Positions 7,864 to 16,418 of a stretch of DNA of 44,959 nucleotides are shown here, in pieces (position 1 is the stretch's first letter; each line of letters starts with the position of its first letter). The notes beneath the pieces are model-generated. The model did no database searches. It was not told the origin of the DNA and saw only the letters and a program-made list of their open reading frames with translations. Position numbers and translations under genes: made by a program. The stretch comes from an uncultured Saccharospirillaceae bacterium (GTDB lineage: Bacteria; Pseudomonadota; Gammaproteobacteria; Pseudomonadales; Natronospirillaceae), in the NCBI GenBank assembly GCA_913063165.1, contig CAJXZL010000018.1, positions 1 through 44,959 of the forward strand, given 5' to 3'.

Positions 7864-8442
7864 TTATAGGCCAGCGTAGTATGCAGCTAGGTCAGCTGCG
7901 TCTGCGTCAGACAAGCCGCCTACCATGCCATACATCATGGCAGAGTTGCCACCAGTACGCTGCTGTGCTTTGTAAGCCGCGATAGCGCCTTCCAAATAAG
8001 TAGCATTCTGACCAGCTAGGTTAGGATACATAGGTGCCAATGCAACACCGTCAGCGCCGTGACAACCAGCACACATTGCTGCTTTGCCCTTGCCAGCATC
8101 TGCATTACCTGCAGCTACCATACCTTTGCCACGTGGCAAGCTCGCATAATAAGCTGCTACATCAGCGATGTCCTGATCAGCCAAAGCGCCAACCATACCG
8201 TACATCATTGCAGCATTGCCGCCAGTACGCTCTTGTGCTTTGTAAGCTTTGATTGAATTTTCTAGGAACTGGGCATTCTGACCAGCCAAGTTAGGGTACT
8301 GAGGCGCCAAAGCGGTGCCTTCGGCACCATGACAACCAGCACACATTGCGGCTTTCGCTTTACCAGCGCCCGCGTCACCTGCTGCCATAGCAACGGCAGG
8401 TAGAATAGCTGTAATAGCTAGAGCAACGATTAATTTACGCAC
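7864..8442 (-). CDS. Cytochrome c4-like diheme protein made of two near-identical domains
   Basis: A 192-residue secreted protein. I chose the GTG at 8442: AGGAG lies 8 nt upstream and the product starts with the signal peptide [20 protein letters not shown]. Upstream in-frame sequence up to 8616 is not signal-like and is not used. Two consecutive class I cytochrome domains follow, each with CAGCHGA and the block AMMYGMVG carrying candidate Met ligands. Over 76 aligned residues the domains match at 59 positions by my hand count, far more than the halves of ordinary c4 proteins, pointing to recent internal duplication or gene conversion. As a c4-type protein it would carry electrons in the periplasm. 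It is followed immediately by a strong terminator and so is likely a single-gene, well-expressed unit. Confidence 0.93.
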   Translation of the reverse strand: MRKLIVALAITAILPAVAMAAGDAGAGKAKAAMCAGCHGAEGTALAPQYPNLAGQNAQFLENSIKAYKAQERTGGNAAMMYGMVGALADQDIADVAAYYASLPRGKGMVAAGNADAGKGKAAMCAGCHGADGVALAPMYPNLAGQNATYLEGAIAAYKAQQRTGGNSAMMYGMVGGLSDADAADLAAYYAGL

Positions 8443-8837
8443 CAAATAATCTCCTGTGATTATGGGTAAAGATATGAGTAATGTATCTGCAATTAGACGG
8501 TCATTCTGTAAAAACAGTGCGAGCCACTTCTGTGTTGTAGTAGCTTGCACAACCACCTCTTGATCTACCCGCCTATTATCGTCATCCCAATCTATATTAC
8601 AATTGATCTTAAACACTGATTGTGACTTTTGTGGCAGCAGTGCGATACAGTTTAGCCCTTACTGTCCCAATCTGACTGTCAATTTCTTGAAAAAGTGGCT
8701 ATACACCCATACAGAATATCAGCTAATGATCCACAGCATACAACCGATCGCCACTTGACTGGCGACACACAATCATTAACATTAGAGTTATCTAATATTT
8801 TAGTCATGTACCGCAATTAACGGAGAAGATATAACAC
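8443..8837. other. 395-bp divergent intergenic region
   Basis: It separates the minus-strand c4 gene from the plus-strand rhodanese gene and must hold both promoters. I see a short inverted repeat ACAGT-N9-ACTGT near 8655-8673, but no convincing -35/-10 pair for either gene. A TTGACT at 8755-8760 has no good -10 partner. No gene is visible. Confidence 0.6.
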
Positions 8838-9209
8838 ATGGTCAGCATAATCAGATCAAAGATGGTGTGGATATTAGCCGCACTCTCATTCGCTTTAGTT
8901 GGTTGCGAACCAGCAGTAGAAGCTGTCGATTTCACCAATCCCAATGCCCTCGTGATTGATGTGCGGACACTGGACGAGTGGAATGGCGCGCACCTTGAAA
9001 CCGCTGTGAGAATAGATTGGCAAAACATTCGACAGGGCGTCGCTTCGATTGGCGTTAAGAAGGACCAACCTATATACATTTATTGCCAAAGCGGTAATCG
9101 TGCAGGTAAAGCTGAGAAAATGCTGTTGGATCAGGGCTACACCAATGTCTACAATATGGGCGGCCTACAGGATGCCATTCGCTTAACCGGCGTACGCGCG
9201 GTCAGATAG
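8838..9209 (+). CDS. Rhodanese-domain lipoprotein (PspE-like)
   Basis: A 123-residue protein: lipoprotein signal with lipobox LVGC (Cys 23), then a single rhodanese domain (about residues 35-118). The active-site loop is CQSGNRAG with catalytic Cys 83, and the CDC25-like DVRTLDEW motif is intact. Single-domain rhodaneses of the PspE/GlpE type pass sulfane sulfur from thiosulfate to an acceptor; the lipoprotein signal puts this one in the periplasm, attached to a membrane. GGAG upstream at about 12 nt supports the ATG at 8838; an ATG at 8862 would leave a very short signal peptide. It stands alone on the plus strand and converges on apt. It is the only protein here with an intact rhodanese active site, in contrast to the degenerate domain at 39419-40642. 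Confidence 0.9.
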   Translation: MVSIIRSKMVWILAALSFALVGCEPAVEAVDFTNPNALVIDVRTLDEWNGAHLETAVRIDWQNIRQGVASIGVKKDQPIYIYCQSGNRAGKAEKMLLDQGYTNVYNMGGLQDAIRLTGVRAVR

Positions 9210-9218
9210 CGACTAACG

Positions 9219-9245
9219 CAGGCTGTTTCATGCTGAAGCAGCCTG
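9219..9245. terminator. Hairpin between convergent rhodanese and apt genes
   Basis: CAGGCTGTTTC (9219-9229) pairs with GAAGCAGCCTG (9235-9245) around a 5-nt loop, an 11-bp stem with one G-U pair. It lies within the 49 bp between the two stop codons. There is no clear T-tract on either side, so it is terminator-like rather than classical. Confidence 0.5.
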
Positions 9246-9258
9246 TATTCACTGCGGC

Positions 9259-9798
9259 TTAGTGCCCGCTGTATTCACATAGAGCAAAGACTTCTAGCCC
9301 CGCCGCGCGCAACTTATCACTGCCACCCAAATCAGGCAAATCAATCACAGCACAGGCTGCAACGACGTTAGCATCCATCTGCTTGATCAATTCATAGGCT
9401 GCCAACATGGTGCCGCCAGTAGCGATCAAATCATCTACGATTAACACTTTCTGACCAGGCTTGATGGCATCGACATGCATCTCGACTTCTGCGGTACCGT
9501 ATTCCAATTCGTAGCTAACCGATATGGAGTTATAGGGTAACTTGCCTTTCTTTCTAACTGGAACAAAGCCACAGCCAAGCTGATATGCCATCGCCGCGCC
9601 AAAGATAAAACCGCGGGCATCAATGCCGACTACCAGGTCTATGCCTTCTTCCATAAAGGGATACACCATCTGGTCCATGGTTTGACGGAACCCTAATGGG
9701 TGCTCTAATAAAGGCGTGATATCACGAAACTGCACACCCTTTTCAGGCCAATCTGGTACGGTACGGATATACTGCTTAGGGTCAAAATTGAATCCCAT
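9259..9798 (-). CDS. apt: Adenine phosphoribosyltransferase
   Basis: A 179-residue cytoplasmic enzyme of normal family length that makes AMP from adenine and PRPP in purine salvage. The PRPP-binding motif VLIVDDLIATGGT is intact, as are the RGFIFG and KGKLPY segments of the Apt family. It lies directly downstream of an adenine/hypoxanthine-type permease on the same strand, which fits uptake and salvage of the same base. A terminator-like hairpin separates the two genes, so expression of apt may be partly independent of or attenuated from the permease. The ribosome-binding site (AGGAGCGC before the ATG at 9798) is good. Alternative functions are unlikely. Confidence 0.97.
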   Translation of the reverse strand: MGFNFDPKQYIRTVPDWPEKGVQFRDITPLLEHPLGFRQTMDQMVYPFMEEGIDLVVGIDARGFIFGAAMAYQLGCGFVPVRKKGKLPYNSISVSYELEYGTAEVEMHVDAIKPGQKVLIVDDLIATGGTMLAAYELIKQMDANVVAACAVIDLPDLGGSDKLRAAGLEVFALCEYSGH

Positions 9799-9818
9799 AA
9801 TGCGCTCCTAAAGACCAT

Positions 9819-9846
9819 AAAAAAAAGGAGGCAAGCCCCCTTTTTT
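9819..9846 (-). terminator. Intrinsic terminator/attenuator between the purine permease and apt
   Basis: On the minus strand AAAAAAGGGGG, CTTG loop and CCTCCTTTTTTTT form a stem with one G-U pair and an 8-nt U-tract. It lies in the 71 bp between the permease stop (9870) and the apt start (9798). It should end most permease transcripts, and the symmetrical A/T tracts mean it could also act on the opposite strand. Confidence 0.85.
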
Positions 9847-9869
9847 GACGTATGAATATGCTGCTATTC

Positions 9870-11162
9870 CTAGATTAGGAACATATAGCGGGCCAAGCCC
9901 AATGCTGCAATAACATAAACACTGATGCTGATTTCGTCTTTCTTACCAGACAACAATTTGATCGCTGCATAGGTAACGAAGCCTGCAGAAATACCTTCAG
10001 CAATTGAATAGCTCAATGGCATCATCACAGCTGTCACAACCACAGGGGCAGATTCAGTCAAATCGCTCCAGTCGATGTTAGCAATGGTGCTCACCATTAA
10101 TACCGCAACAAATACCAATGCAGAAGCTGATGCGTATGCAGGAATGCTCAATGCCAATGGTGAGAAGAACAATGCAACAAGGAACAATACCGCAACGGTA
10201 ACTGCAGTAAGGCCCGTACGGCCACCAGCAGCAATACCTGCACTACTTTCAATATAAGAGGTGGTAGTAGAAGTACCCAACACTGAACCAAAAACAGAAG
10301 CAGTACTGTCAGCCATTAATGCACGACCTAAACGTGGCAAACGGCCTTTCTCGTCTAGCAGCTTACCTTTTTGTGCTACTGCAATCAGCGTACCCGACGT
10401 ATCAAACAAATCAACGAACAAGAATGCAAAGATGACCGCAAGCATACCGACATTCAATGCACCCATGATGTCAATTTTCATGAAGGTAGGCGCAATTGAC
10501 GGTGGCATAGACATGATGCCGTTGTATTCAACCAATCCAAAAACCGCGCCGATAGCCGTTGTGGTAATAATACCGATAACAACAGAACCCGTAACACCAC
10601 GGTAATACAGTGCAGTGATTAACACGAAGCCGAGGAAAAACAAAATAACAGGCAATGATGTTACATCACCCATGCCAACCAAGGTTGCTGGGTTATCGAC
10701 AACAACGCCCGCACTCTGCAGACCGATGATTGCCAAGAACAAACCGATACCCACAGAGATACCTGTCTTCAATGATGAAGGAATCGCATTGATGATCCAT
10801 TCACGAATCTTGAACATACTCAACAGGACGAAGATGATACCCGACCAAAATACAGCGCCCAGTGCCACTTCCCAAGTTTGACCCATGCCCAAAACAACGC
10901 CAAATGTGAAGAAAGCGTTAAGGCCCATGCCTGGTGCCAAAGCAACAGGGTAGTTAGCCAACAAACCCATTACCGCAGTACCAAAGGCAGCTGCTATACA
11001 GGTGGCTACAAATACTGCACCAAAATCCATTCCAGCCGCAGACAAGATGCCTGGGTTAACAGCAATAATGTATGCCATTGTCAGAAACGTTGAGAAACCC
11101 GCAATGACTTCAGTTTTGATGTCAGTGCCATGTTCCTTTAACTTAAAAAAGTTCTCTAGCAT
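9870..11162 (-). CDS. AzgA-type NCS2 purine permease (adenine or guanine/hypoxanthine)
   Basis: A 430-residue inner-membrane transporter with about 12-14 helices. It matches the AzgA/PbuG branch of NCS2 proton symporters: the N-terminal FKLKEHGTDIKTEVIAGFSTFLTMAYI block, the ALAPGMGLNAFF motif and the FLFVDLFDTSGTLIAVA motif in the second half are all typical. Family members import adenine, guanine or hypoxanthine; the sequence alone does not tell which. Its position just upstream of apt favours adenine. AGGAG lies 7 nt before the ATG at 11162. No purine riboswitch is recognisable in the leader. Confidence 0.95.
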   Translation of the reverse strand: MLENFFKLKEHGTDIKTEVIAGFSTFLTMAYIIAVNPGILSAAGMDFGAVFVATCIAAAFGTAVMGLLANYPVALAPGMGLNAFFTFGVVLGMGQTWEVALGAVFWSGIIFVLLSMFKIREWIINAIPSSLKTGISVGIGLFLAIIGLQSAGVVVDNPATLVGMGDVTSLPVILFFLGFVLITALYYRGVTGSVVIGIITTTAIGAVFGLVEYNGIMSMPPSIAPTFMKIDIMGALNVGMLAVIFAFLFVDLFDTSGTLIAVAQKGKLLDEKGRLPRLGRALMADSTASVFGSVLGTSTTTSYIESSAGIAAGGRTGLTAVTVAVLFLVALFFSPLALSIPAYASASALVFVAVLMVSTIANIDWSDLTESAPVVVTAVMMPLSYSIAEGISAGFVTYAAIKLLSGKKDEISISVYVIAALGLARYMFLI

Positions 11163-11469
11163 GGGAGTACTCCTAGGTGGTGGATTTTCGTGTCCAAAAA
11201 CACTTATAAAAGGTGGCCGTAGGATACAGTGTCTTTACAATATGTGTACACTATTTTGCCAAGAAAACCCCAAGAAATTGCCATAAATTCTAACAATGTC
11301 TCGTTTATAGTAGGTCTCCATCCATTGTTTTAAGCTGCACACTGTCATTGACGTTGATACGCATCCGATTCAACTTAGACGCACAGGTTATTTTCACAGC
11401 CCCCCTATTCGACAACGCAATGTAACGCCAGACACTGTGACACCAATCTCGCCCTTCGCATTGAACACC

Positions 11470-11498
11470 TTGACAGAATACCGGGGGAGGCATATATT
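11470..11498 (+). promoter_or_regulatory. Near-consensus sigma70 promoter of the RND export operon
   Basis: TTGACA (11470-11475), a 17-nt spacer and TATATT (11493-11498) give an almost ideal promoter, with the start of transcription expected near 11505. The palindromic operator at 11507-11520 begins at the start site, so repressor binding would block initiation or early elongation. Confidence 0.9.
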
Positions 11499-11506
11499 TT
11501 TTAGCG

Positions 11507-11520
11507 ACCGACCAGTCGGT
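11507..11520. promoter_or_regulatory. Perfect palindromic operator, probable TetR-family site
   Basis: ACCGAC-CA-GTCGGT is a perfect 6-bp inverted repeat with a 2-bp spacer, located at the predicted start of transcription and 23 bp before the first codon of the operon. Sites of this form are typical for TetR-family repressors, and the operon ends with a tetR gene (16419-17039), so autoregulation is the natural reading. Confidence 0.8.
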
Positions 11521-11542
11521 TTAATTCCATTCGGAGGACACC

Positions 11543-14203
11543 ATGACCAGTATCTTGGGCTCACTCAACGCGTATTTCGGCTCAGTTCCAGACCGAATTC
11601 GGCCATGGCGTTGGTCAATTTTAGGATCGATCCTTGTCATATCAGCAGCCATGCTGTGGGGGTTAATGACCCGCATGGAAATTGACGCTACGATTGATAG
11701 CTGGTTCTCTGACGGCGACCCGGTCATTGAAGCGCTGGACGACTTTAGACGGCAATTTGGCAGCGATGACGGGCTTTTTTTGGTCTATGAAGCGAAAGAC
11801 GGTGACGTATTTTCACCCGCGTCGTTAGCGGCTACCCGAGCACTGGTTGCCCGTTTCGAAAACCCCGAGTTAAGACTGGACCCCGATTACGAACTGCTCG
11901 ACCATATTAAGCGGGTGCAAGCCATTACCAATACGCGCATTCAGATAAACCGCGATGACACCCTATATTCAGAACTGCTGATACCGATCGACATTCCTAC
12001 CGATGCCGCATCTCTGGATGCAATCAAGGCACGGGCCAATAATGCCCAGAACCTCAAACTGTTTATGTATTCCGAAAATTACCGCTATGGTGCAATTTCC
12101 ATACAAACCAATTTCGGTACCATTCCAAAAGCCGGCACGCAGCAACTGGCATTGGCAGACAGTAGCAGCACAGACTTTGGTTTGGACGGCGATGACAGTC
12201 TGCTTGCTGATGACTTGGTGTTTGATAGCGCAGTAGACGATGCGGTGGCACCTGCCATTGTAGAATTTGAAGACACCGACACCACCGCCTACGTTGCTTT
12301 TAGTCAGGCCATTAATAAGGTGATCTATGCGCCAGAATTTAGCGACCACTTTACCTTTTATCCGGTCGGCTCGACGGCTTTGGTTGATCTCACCATAGAT
12401 ACCATGGTGCAAGCCGGTCTGTTGTTGCTGCTGATGATTGTCATTGTTATTGGCCTGCTGTGGACGCTGTTTCACTCAGCGAGCGCCGTCATTTGGTCAG
12501 TATTGGCAATTGTTATCAGCAACCTGTGGGTAGTAGGGGGCGCGGTATGGCTTGGCTACTCGGTTTCTCAAATGGTGTCATTGACAGTCATGTTGGTATT
12601 GGCTGTCGGTATCGCCGACTGTGTTCATGTGATGAGTACCTATTTGTATTATCGACGCAAAGACTATGATCATGAATCCGCTATGCGCACGTCCTACTCG
12701 AAGGTTGGCGTCCCGATTTTGTTGACGAGCATTACCACCATGGCGGGCATGATGGCACTGACCATCAACGCTATGTCGCAGTTTCAGTTTTTTGGGATCG
12801 TATCCGCATTGGGCGTGGGAATGGCCTTTTTATTCACTGTCTACTTCTTGCCGATACTGATGGATTTGTGGCATCCGCAAATACACCCCAAAACACCGAA
12901 AACACGCACGGGTTTTGTCCGTATCATTACTGCACCCATGCGACTCCTTAGCTGGGCCAACAAAGCATCTGGCCTCAAGTGGTTATTGAGCGCCGTCTGG
13001 TTGCAGCCGCTGCTGGACAAGATTCCTAATTTTGTTGCAAAACGACCCGTCACCATCAGCGCCATTTTTCTGGTGGTATTTATCGCCACGCTGATGGGTA
13101 TGACCAAGGTACGCATCGACACCAACTTGGTTGAATTGTTTAAAGACGACACGCCACTTGCCAAGGCCTATACCATTGTAGATAAAGAAATGATGGGTAC
13201 TGGCAGTATGGAAGTGATGATCAAAATGGGCCAAAGTGATGCGCTCACTGACCCCGAAGTCTTGAAGGCAATAGAGGCATTACAAACGACCTTAGAAACC
13301 AAATATGGCGACTATGTGTTACGCACCTATTCCCTCGCTGACTTGGTAAAAGACACCAACCGCATCATGTTTGATGATCGCCCCGAATTGGCCATCATTC
13401 CCGATGACCAACAAGCGGTGAATCAGTTGTTGTTCTTATTTAACAATGCCAATCCTAAGGACCGCAGCGCATTGGTATCGGATGATTACAGCCAAACACA
13501 CATTTCAGTTGGCTTGAAGAATGTTGGCTCTTACGAGTACAGCTTGTTCTTTGACGATATGAAAAAAGACATAGACGATGCCTTTGGCGGTTTAGAGGTG
13601 AAATATCCTGAGCTCAATGCCAACGTGACTGGCACCATGGCGATGATCATGCGGTTATCGGATCAGCTGAGTGTGCAGCAATTCAAAAGCCTCGCATTCG
13701 CCTTGTTGATCATCTCGGCGATCATGGTGGTCACACTGGGCAGCGTCCAAGCGGGCTTGCTCAGCATTATCCCCAATCTCATCCCGGCGACACTGACCTT
13801 TGGCATCATGGGCTGGTTTGGTGTGCCACTAGACACAGACACCCTGATGATTGCACCCGTCATTATCGGTATTGCGGTGGATGACACCATTCACTTTATC
13901 ACCCACTACCGGATGGCGATGGTGGAACACCGTGACATGAATCGGGCACTCAAAAGTGCCATCAGTGAGGTGGGACAGGCCGTAACCTTTACCACGCTCA
14001 TCCTAGGTTGCGGTTTCTTTATGTTGACCTTTAGTGACTATTTGGGTTTAGCAAAAATGGGCGGCTTTGGTGCTTTGGCTATTTTCGTGGCGTTGCTATG
14101 TGACCTGCTATTGCTCCCCGCACTTATTATGATCTTTAAGCCCCGTTTTGGGCAAAAAGACATCATCGAAATCAACACCGATGTAAAGGAAGGTGTCTCA
14201 TGA
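11543..14203 (+). CDS. RND-superfamily exporter, MMPL type
   Basis: An 886-residue inner-membrane protein built as two halves. Transmembrane helix 1 is at about residues 25-43, followed by a long periplasmic loop, five helices at about 290-440, a linker, helix 7 near 500-520, a second periplasmic loop and five helices at about 715-870. The helix-4-type motifs AVGIADCVHVMSTY and GIAVDDTIHFITHY carry the paired Asp residues expected for proton coupling. MMPL-type exporters move lipids or other hydrophobic compounds, often to the outer membrane. TCGGAGGACACC before the ATG gives a strong ribosome-binding site. Its stop overlaps the next gene (ATGA). Co-transcription with a LolA-like protein, a beta-barrel and TetR suggests export of a lipid-like or toxic ligand; the substrate is unknown. 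Confidence 0.92.
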   Translation: MTSILGSLNAYFGSVPDRIRPWRWSILGSILVISAAMLWGLMTRMEIDATIDSWFSDGDPVIEALDDFRRQFGSDDGLFLVYEAKDGDVFSPASLAATRALVARFENPELRLDPDYELLDHIKRVQAITNTRIQINRDDTLYSELLIPIDIPTDAASLDAIKARANNAQNLKLFMYSENYRYGAISIQTNFGTIPKAGTQQLALADSSSTDFGLDGDDSLLADDLVFDSAVDDAVAPAIVEFEDTDTTAYVAFSQAINKVIYAPEFSDHFTFYPVGSTALVDLTIDTMVQAGLLLLLMIVIVIGLLWTLFHSASAVIWSVLAIVISNLWVVGGAVWLGYSVSQMVSLTVMLVLAVGIADCVHVMSTYLYYRRKDYDHESAMRTSYSKVGVPILLTSITTMAGMMALTINAMSQFQFFGIVSALGVGMAFLFTVYFLPILMDLWHPQIHPKTPKTRTGFVRIITAPMRLLSWANKASGLKWLLSAVWLQPLLDKIPNFVAKRPVTISAIFLVVFIATLMGMTKVRIDTNLVELFKDDTPLAKAYTIVDKEMMGTGSMEVMIKMGQSDALTDPEVLKAIEALQTTLETKYGDYVLRTYSLADLVKDTNRIMFDDRPELAIIPDDQQAVNQLLFLFNNANPKDRSALVSDDYSQTHISVGLKNVGSYEYSLFFDDMKKDIDDAFGGLEVKYPELNANVTGTMAMIMRLSDQLSVQQFKSLAFALLIISAIMVVTLGSVQAGLLSIIPNLIPATLTFGIMGWFGVPLDTDTLMIAPVIIGIAVDDTIHFITHYRMAMVEHRDMNRALKSAISEVGQAVTFTTLILGCGFFMLTFSDYLGLAKMGGFGALAIFVALLCDLLLLPALIMIFKPRFGQKDIIEINTDVKEGVS

Positions 14204-15084
14204 ATTTTTTAAAAATACTCGCTGCAGTAACAACCTCAGCCCTGCTTGCAACGACCGCTTGTGCGGATGAAGCACGCGACTTGATGGAACAGGTCGATGA
14301 CAATTCACGCATGACCAGTGAATCGGCATTTATCAAGATGCAGCTATCGACCTGTAAGTTTTCTGTTGCCGATGGCAAGATTCGTTGTACCGAAAAACCG
14401 CGCATTAAGGTGTTAGAAACCGCGCAAATGAATACTGGCCCTGATAAGAAAGACAGCAAATCCATTGCGATTGTTCTAGAACCCGCGGCAGAACGCGGCA
14501 TTGGTATGTTGTCATACATTTATGATGACTCGGATAAAGACAACGAAACTTGGCTGTATCTGTCGGCGCTAGGCAAGGTAAAAAGAATGGCCTCCGGCAA
14601 TAGCAATGATGAAGACTCCGAAAGCACCAGCCTGTTTGGTTCAGAAATCACCACCGAAGACCGTGAAACTGGCAAGCTAGATGACTATACCTACAGCATA
14701 TTACAAAAGGGTGATTATCAAGGCCGGCCCGTAGCCATCGTGCAGCAAGTGCCCATTCCGAAACGCGCAGCAGTCAGTGACTATGCTAAGACCATTTCAT
14801 GGATCGATACTGAACGGCTTATCACCCTCAAGGCGCAGATGTACGACAAAAACGACAAAGCCGTGAAGCGCATGCAGGTGAGTCAGGTCGAAGAAATCAA
14901 TGGCGTGTGGATGGCGCGTTCGCTTACCGTGATGAACTTGGTTACCAATCGACTGACCAATATGTCGATGGATGCCATTTCATTTGATGTCGCGATAGAC
15001 GAAGCATTTTTGAGCCAGCGGGCATTAACTGACGCCGCATTTCGAGAAAAACACCTCGACGTGCTAAGAGCCCAAACCCAATAG
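14200..15084 (+). CDS. LolA-like outer-membrane lipoprotein-sorting protein
   Basis: A 294-residue periplasmic protein with a signal peptide cleaved near residue 22 (ATTACA). The rest fits the COG2834-type LolA-like fold: the stretch MNTGPDKKDSKSIAIVLEP, the WLYLSALGKVKRM motif and the DYTYSILQKGDYQGRPV block are characteristic of the proteins encoded beside MMPL exporters. LolA-like proteins hold a hydrophobic ligand in an open beta-barrel, so it probably passes the exporter's cargo across the periplasm. The C in LATTAC is not in a proper lipobox (no Leu/Val/Ile at -3), so I read a soluble protein. It overlaps the exporter gene by 4 nt and precedes the barrel gene by 10 nt. Confidence 0.88.
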   Translation: MNFLKILAAVTTSALLATTACADEARDLMEQVDDNSRMTSESAFIKMQLSTCKFSVADGKIRCTEKPRIKVLETAQMNTGPDKKDSKSIAIVLEPAAERGIGMLSYIYDDSDKDNETWLYLSALGKVKRMASGNSNDEDSESTSLFGSEITTEDRETGKLDDYTYSILQKGDYQGRPVAIVQQVPIPKRAAVSDYAKTISWIDTERLITLKAQMYDKNDKAVKRMQVSQVEEINGVWMARSLTVMNLVTNRLTNMSMDAISFDVAIDEAFLSQRALTDAAFREKHLDVLRAQTQ

Positions 15085-15094
15085 GAGCCATGCT

Positions 15095-16402
15095 ATGAAC
15101 ACAGCTATTGTGACGCTCTTGGGTGTCGGTCTTCTGGCATCGAGCCTGAGCATTGCGTCTAACCATGACATGACCGACGATTTGCTGTTAGACGACGACA
15201 TGGACTTTTTGGCAGCAGATGCCTTCGAAGTGGTTTTTGCTGCAGAAAAGCCACCGTCGTTACTGCGAACACTGGGCTTTTCTGTTCAAGAAACGCTCGG
15301 TTGGTCAAAAAATAACGCTGCGCTATTTACCCATCAAACCACCGCCAATGCCAAATGGGCTGGTGGCCTGAGCCCTTCTTGGTATCTCGAATGGGATGCC
15401 TCTGCGGCGGCACAGTGGCCGGTGACACCTTTGATGGCAACTTCAGAGACAAGCACCGCATCCGAATTCAATATAAACACCCTGTATGTGCAATACAGCG
15501 TGGGACCGATTAGCGCCAAAGTGGGCCACTATAGCATTGGTTGGGGCGAGTTAGAGGGAGCAGGTGTCTTGGATATTATCAATCCTGCGCCCGATCTTAC
15601 ACAGGGTAATCCGTCAGCTGGGGACAATGGCCAATGGCTGGCCAGTGGTCGATTCTATGGCGACCAATGGGAACTGTCTGGATTTTACACTATAGATCCA
15701 GAATTGACGGATATGAGTGCAGCAGGATTCCCAGCGCCAACCATCGAAGACCCTGAATGGGGCCTGCGCCTGGGCACACAGATTAGTGGCTCCGACGTGA
15801 GTCTGTATGTAGGACAATTCGTTGAAGACACGCCCATACTCGATTTGATGACCACATCGACAGCGGCAAATAGCTATGCATTGGTCGGTATCGCTGCCAA
15901 TAAAGCGGTAGGAAATTGGTTGTTCAAAACCGACATTGCCAAGAAAAGTGGCTTATCACTTTACAGCAACGCAGCCCCTACCCTCACAAAGTCCTTTGAT
16001 CGTGTCGACTATGGCGTGGGCGTGGAATATAACGCAACGAGCGGCCAGCAATACGGCGCGACCGTTTACGGCAGACAATGGCGAGATATGGATGGCGTCA
16101 GTGGTGCATTAGCACTGTCAATGATCGCGCCGCCAGCAATAACGCCTGCAATGGACATGGAAGCGGGCGCCATGCTGCGGTTTTCAGACAGTTATCTCAA
16201 TGATGATCTGTCGTTCACGCTTATGTCGACCGGCGATCTGAGTGGTGCCATGGTCATGCTCAGTACCGCTTGGGGTTACCGTGTGAATGACCAGTGGAGT
16301 GGCGAGTTGAATCTGACCACCGCCAAAGCCAATGCCGACTCAATGTACGCGGCGTTCGATGGCGAGGTGCTCGCTGTATTCTCCGTGAAGTGGCAATACT
16401 GA
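15095..16402 (+). CDS. Outer-membrane beta-barrel protein of the RND export operon
   Basis: A 435-residue protein with a signal peptide (MNTAIVTLLGVGLLASSLSIAS). It then has an acidic stretch and many alternating hydrophobic strands separated by polar turns, ending in VKWQY, where a terminal aromatic residue is the signal for barrel insertion. Segments such as INTLYVQYSVGPISAKVGHYSIGWGE resemble the DUF1302-like porin group that accompanies MMPL exporters. I infer that it is the outer-membrane exit or acceptor for the cargo. It is coupled to the LolA-like gene (10-nt gap, GGAGCC before the ATG) and followed 16 nt later by tetR. No enzyme motif is present. Confidence 0.8.
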   Translation: MNTAIVTLLGVGLLASSLSIASNHDMTDDLLLDDDMDFLAADAFEVVFAAEKPPSLLRTLGFSVQETLGWSKNNAALFTHQTTANAKWAGGLSPSWYLEWDASAAAQWPVTPLMATSETSTASEFNINTLYVQYSVGPISAKVGHYSIGWGELEGAGVLDIINPAPDLTQGNPSAGDNGQWLASGRFYGDQWELSGFYTIDPELTDMSAAGFPAPTIEDPEWGLRLGTQISGSDVSLYVGQFVEDTPILDLMTTSTAANSYALVGIAANKAVGNWLFKTDIAKKSGLSLYSNAAPTLTKSFDRVDYGVGVEYNATSGQQYGATVYGRQWRDMDGVSGALALSMIAPPAITPAMDMEAGAMLRFSDSYLNDDLSFTLMSTGDLSGAMVMLSTAWGYRVNDQWSGELNLTTAKANADSMYAAFDGEVLAVFSVKWQY

Positions 16403-16418
16403 TCGGTAGGAGCCTGTC

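Larger units (their letters stand above)
11163..11542. other. 380-bp divergent promoter region between the purine permease and the export operon
   Basis: It contains the permease leader on the minus side and a strong promoter/operator on the plus side (11470-11520, listed separately). A GTGTACAC palindrome occurs near 11241-11248. No purine riboswitch fold, no PurR-like box and no convincing gene is seen; a minus-strand open frame at 11305-11493 has no ribosome-binding site and odd composition. Confidence 0.75.

Noticed and set aside
11163-11300. Purine riboswitch in the leader of the purine permease
   Set aside because: I find no purine-aptamer core or loop-loop sequence pattern in the leader, so the claim cannot be supported.
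11305-11493. 62-codon minus-strand frame upstream of the export operon
   Set aside because: No ribosome-binding site, no recognisable motif, and it overlaps the strong promoter of the opposite strand.
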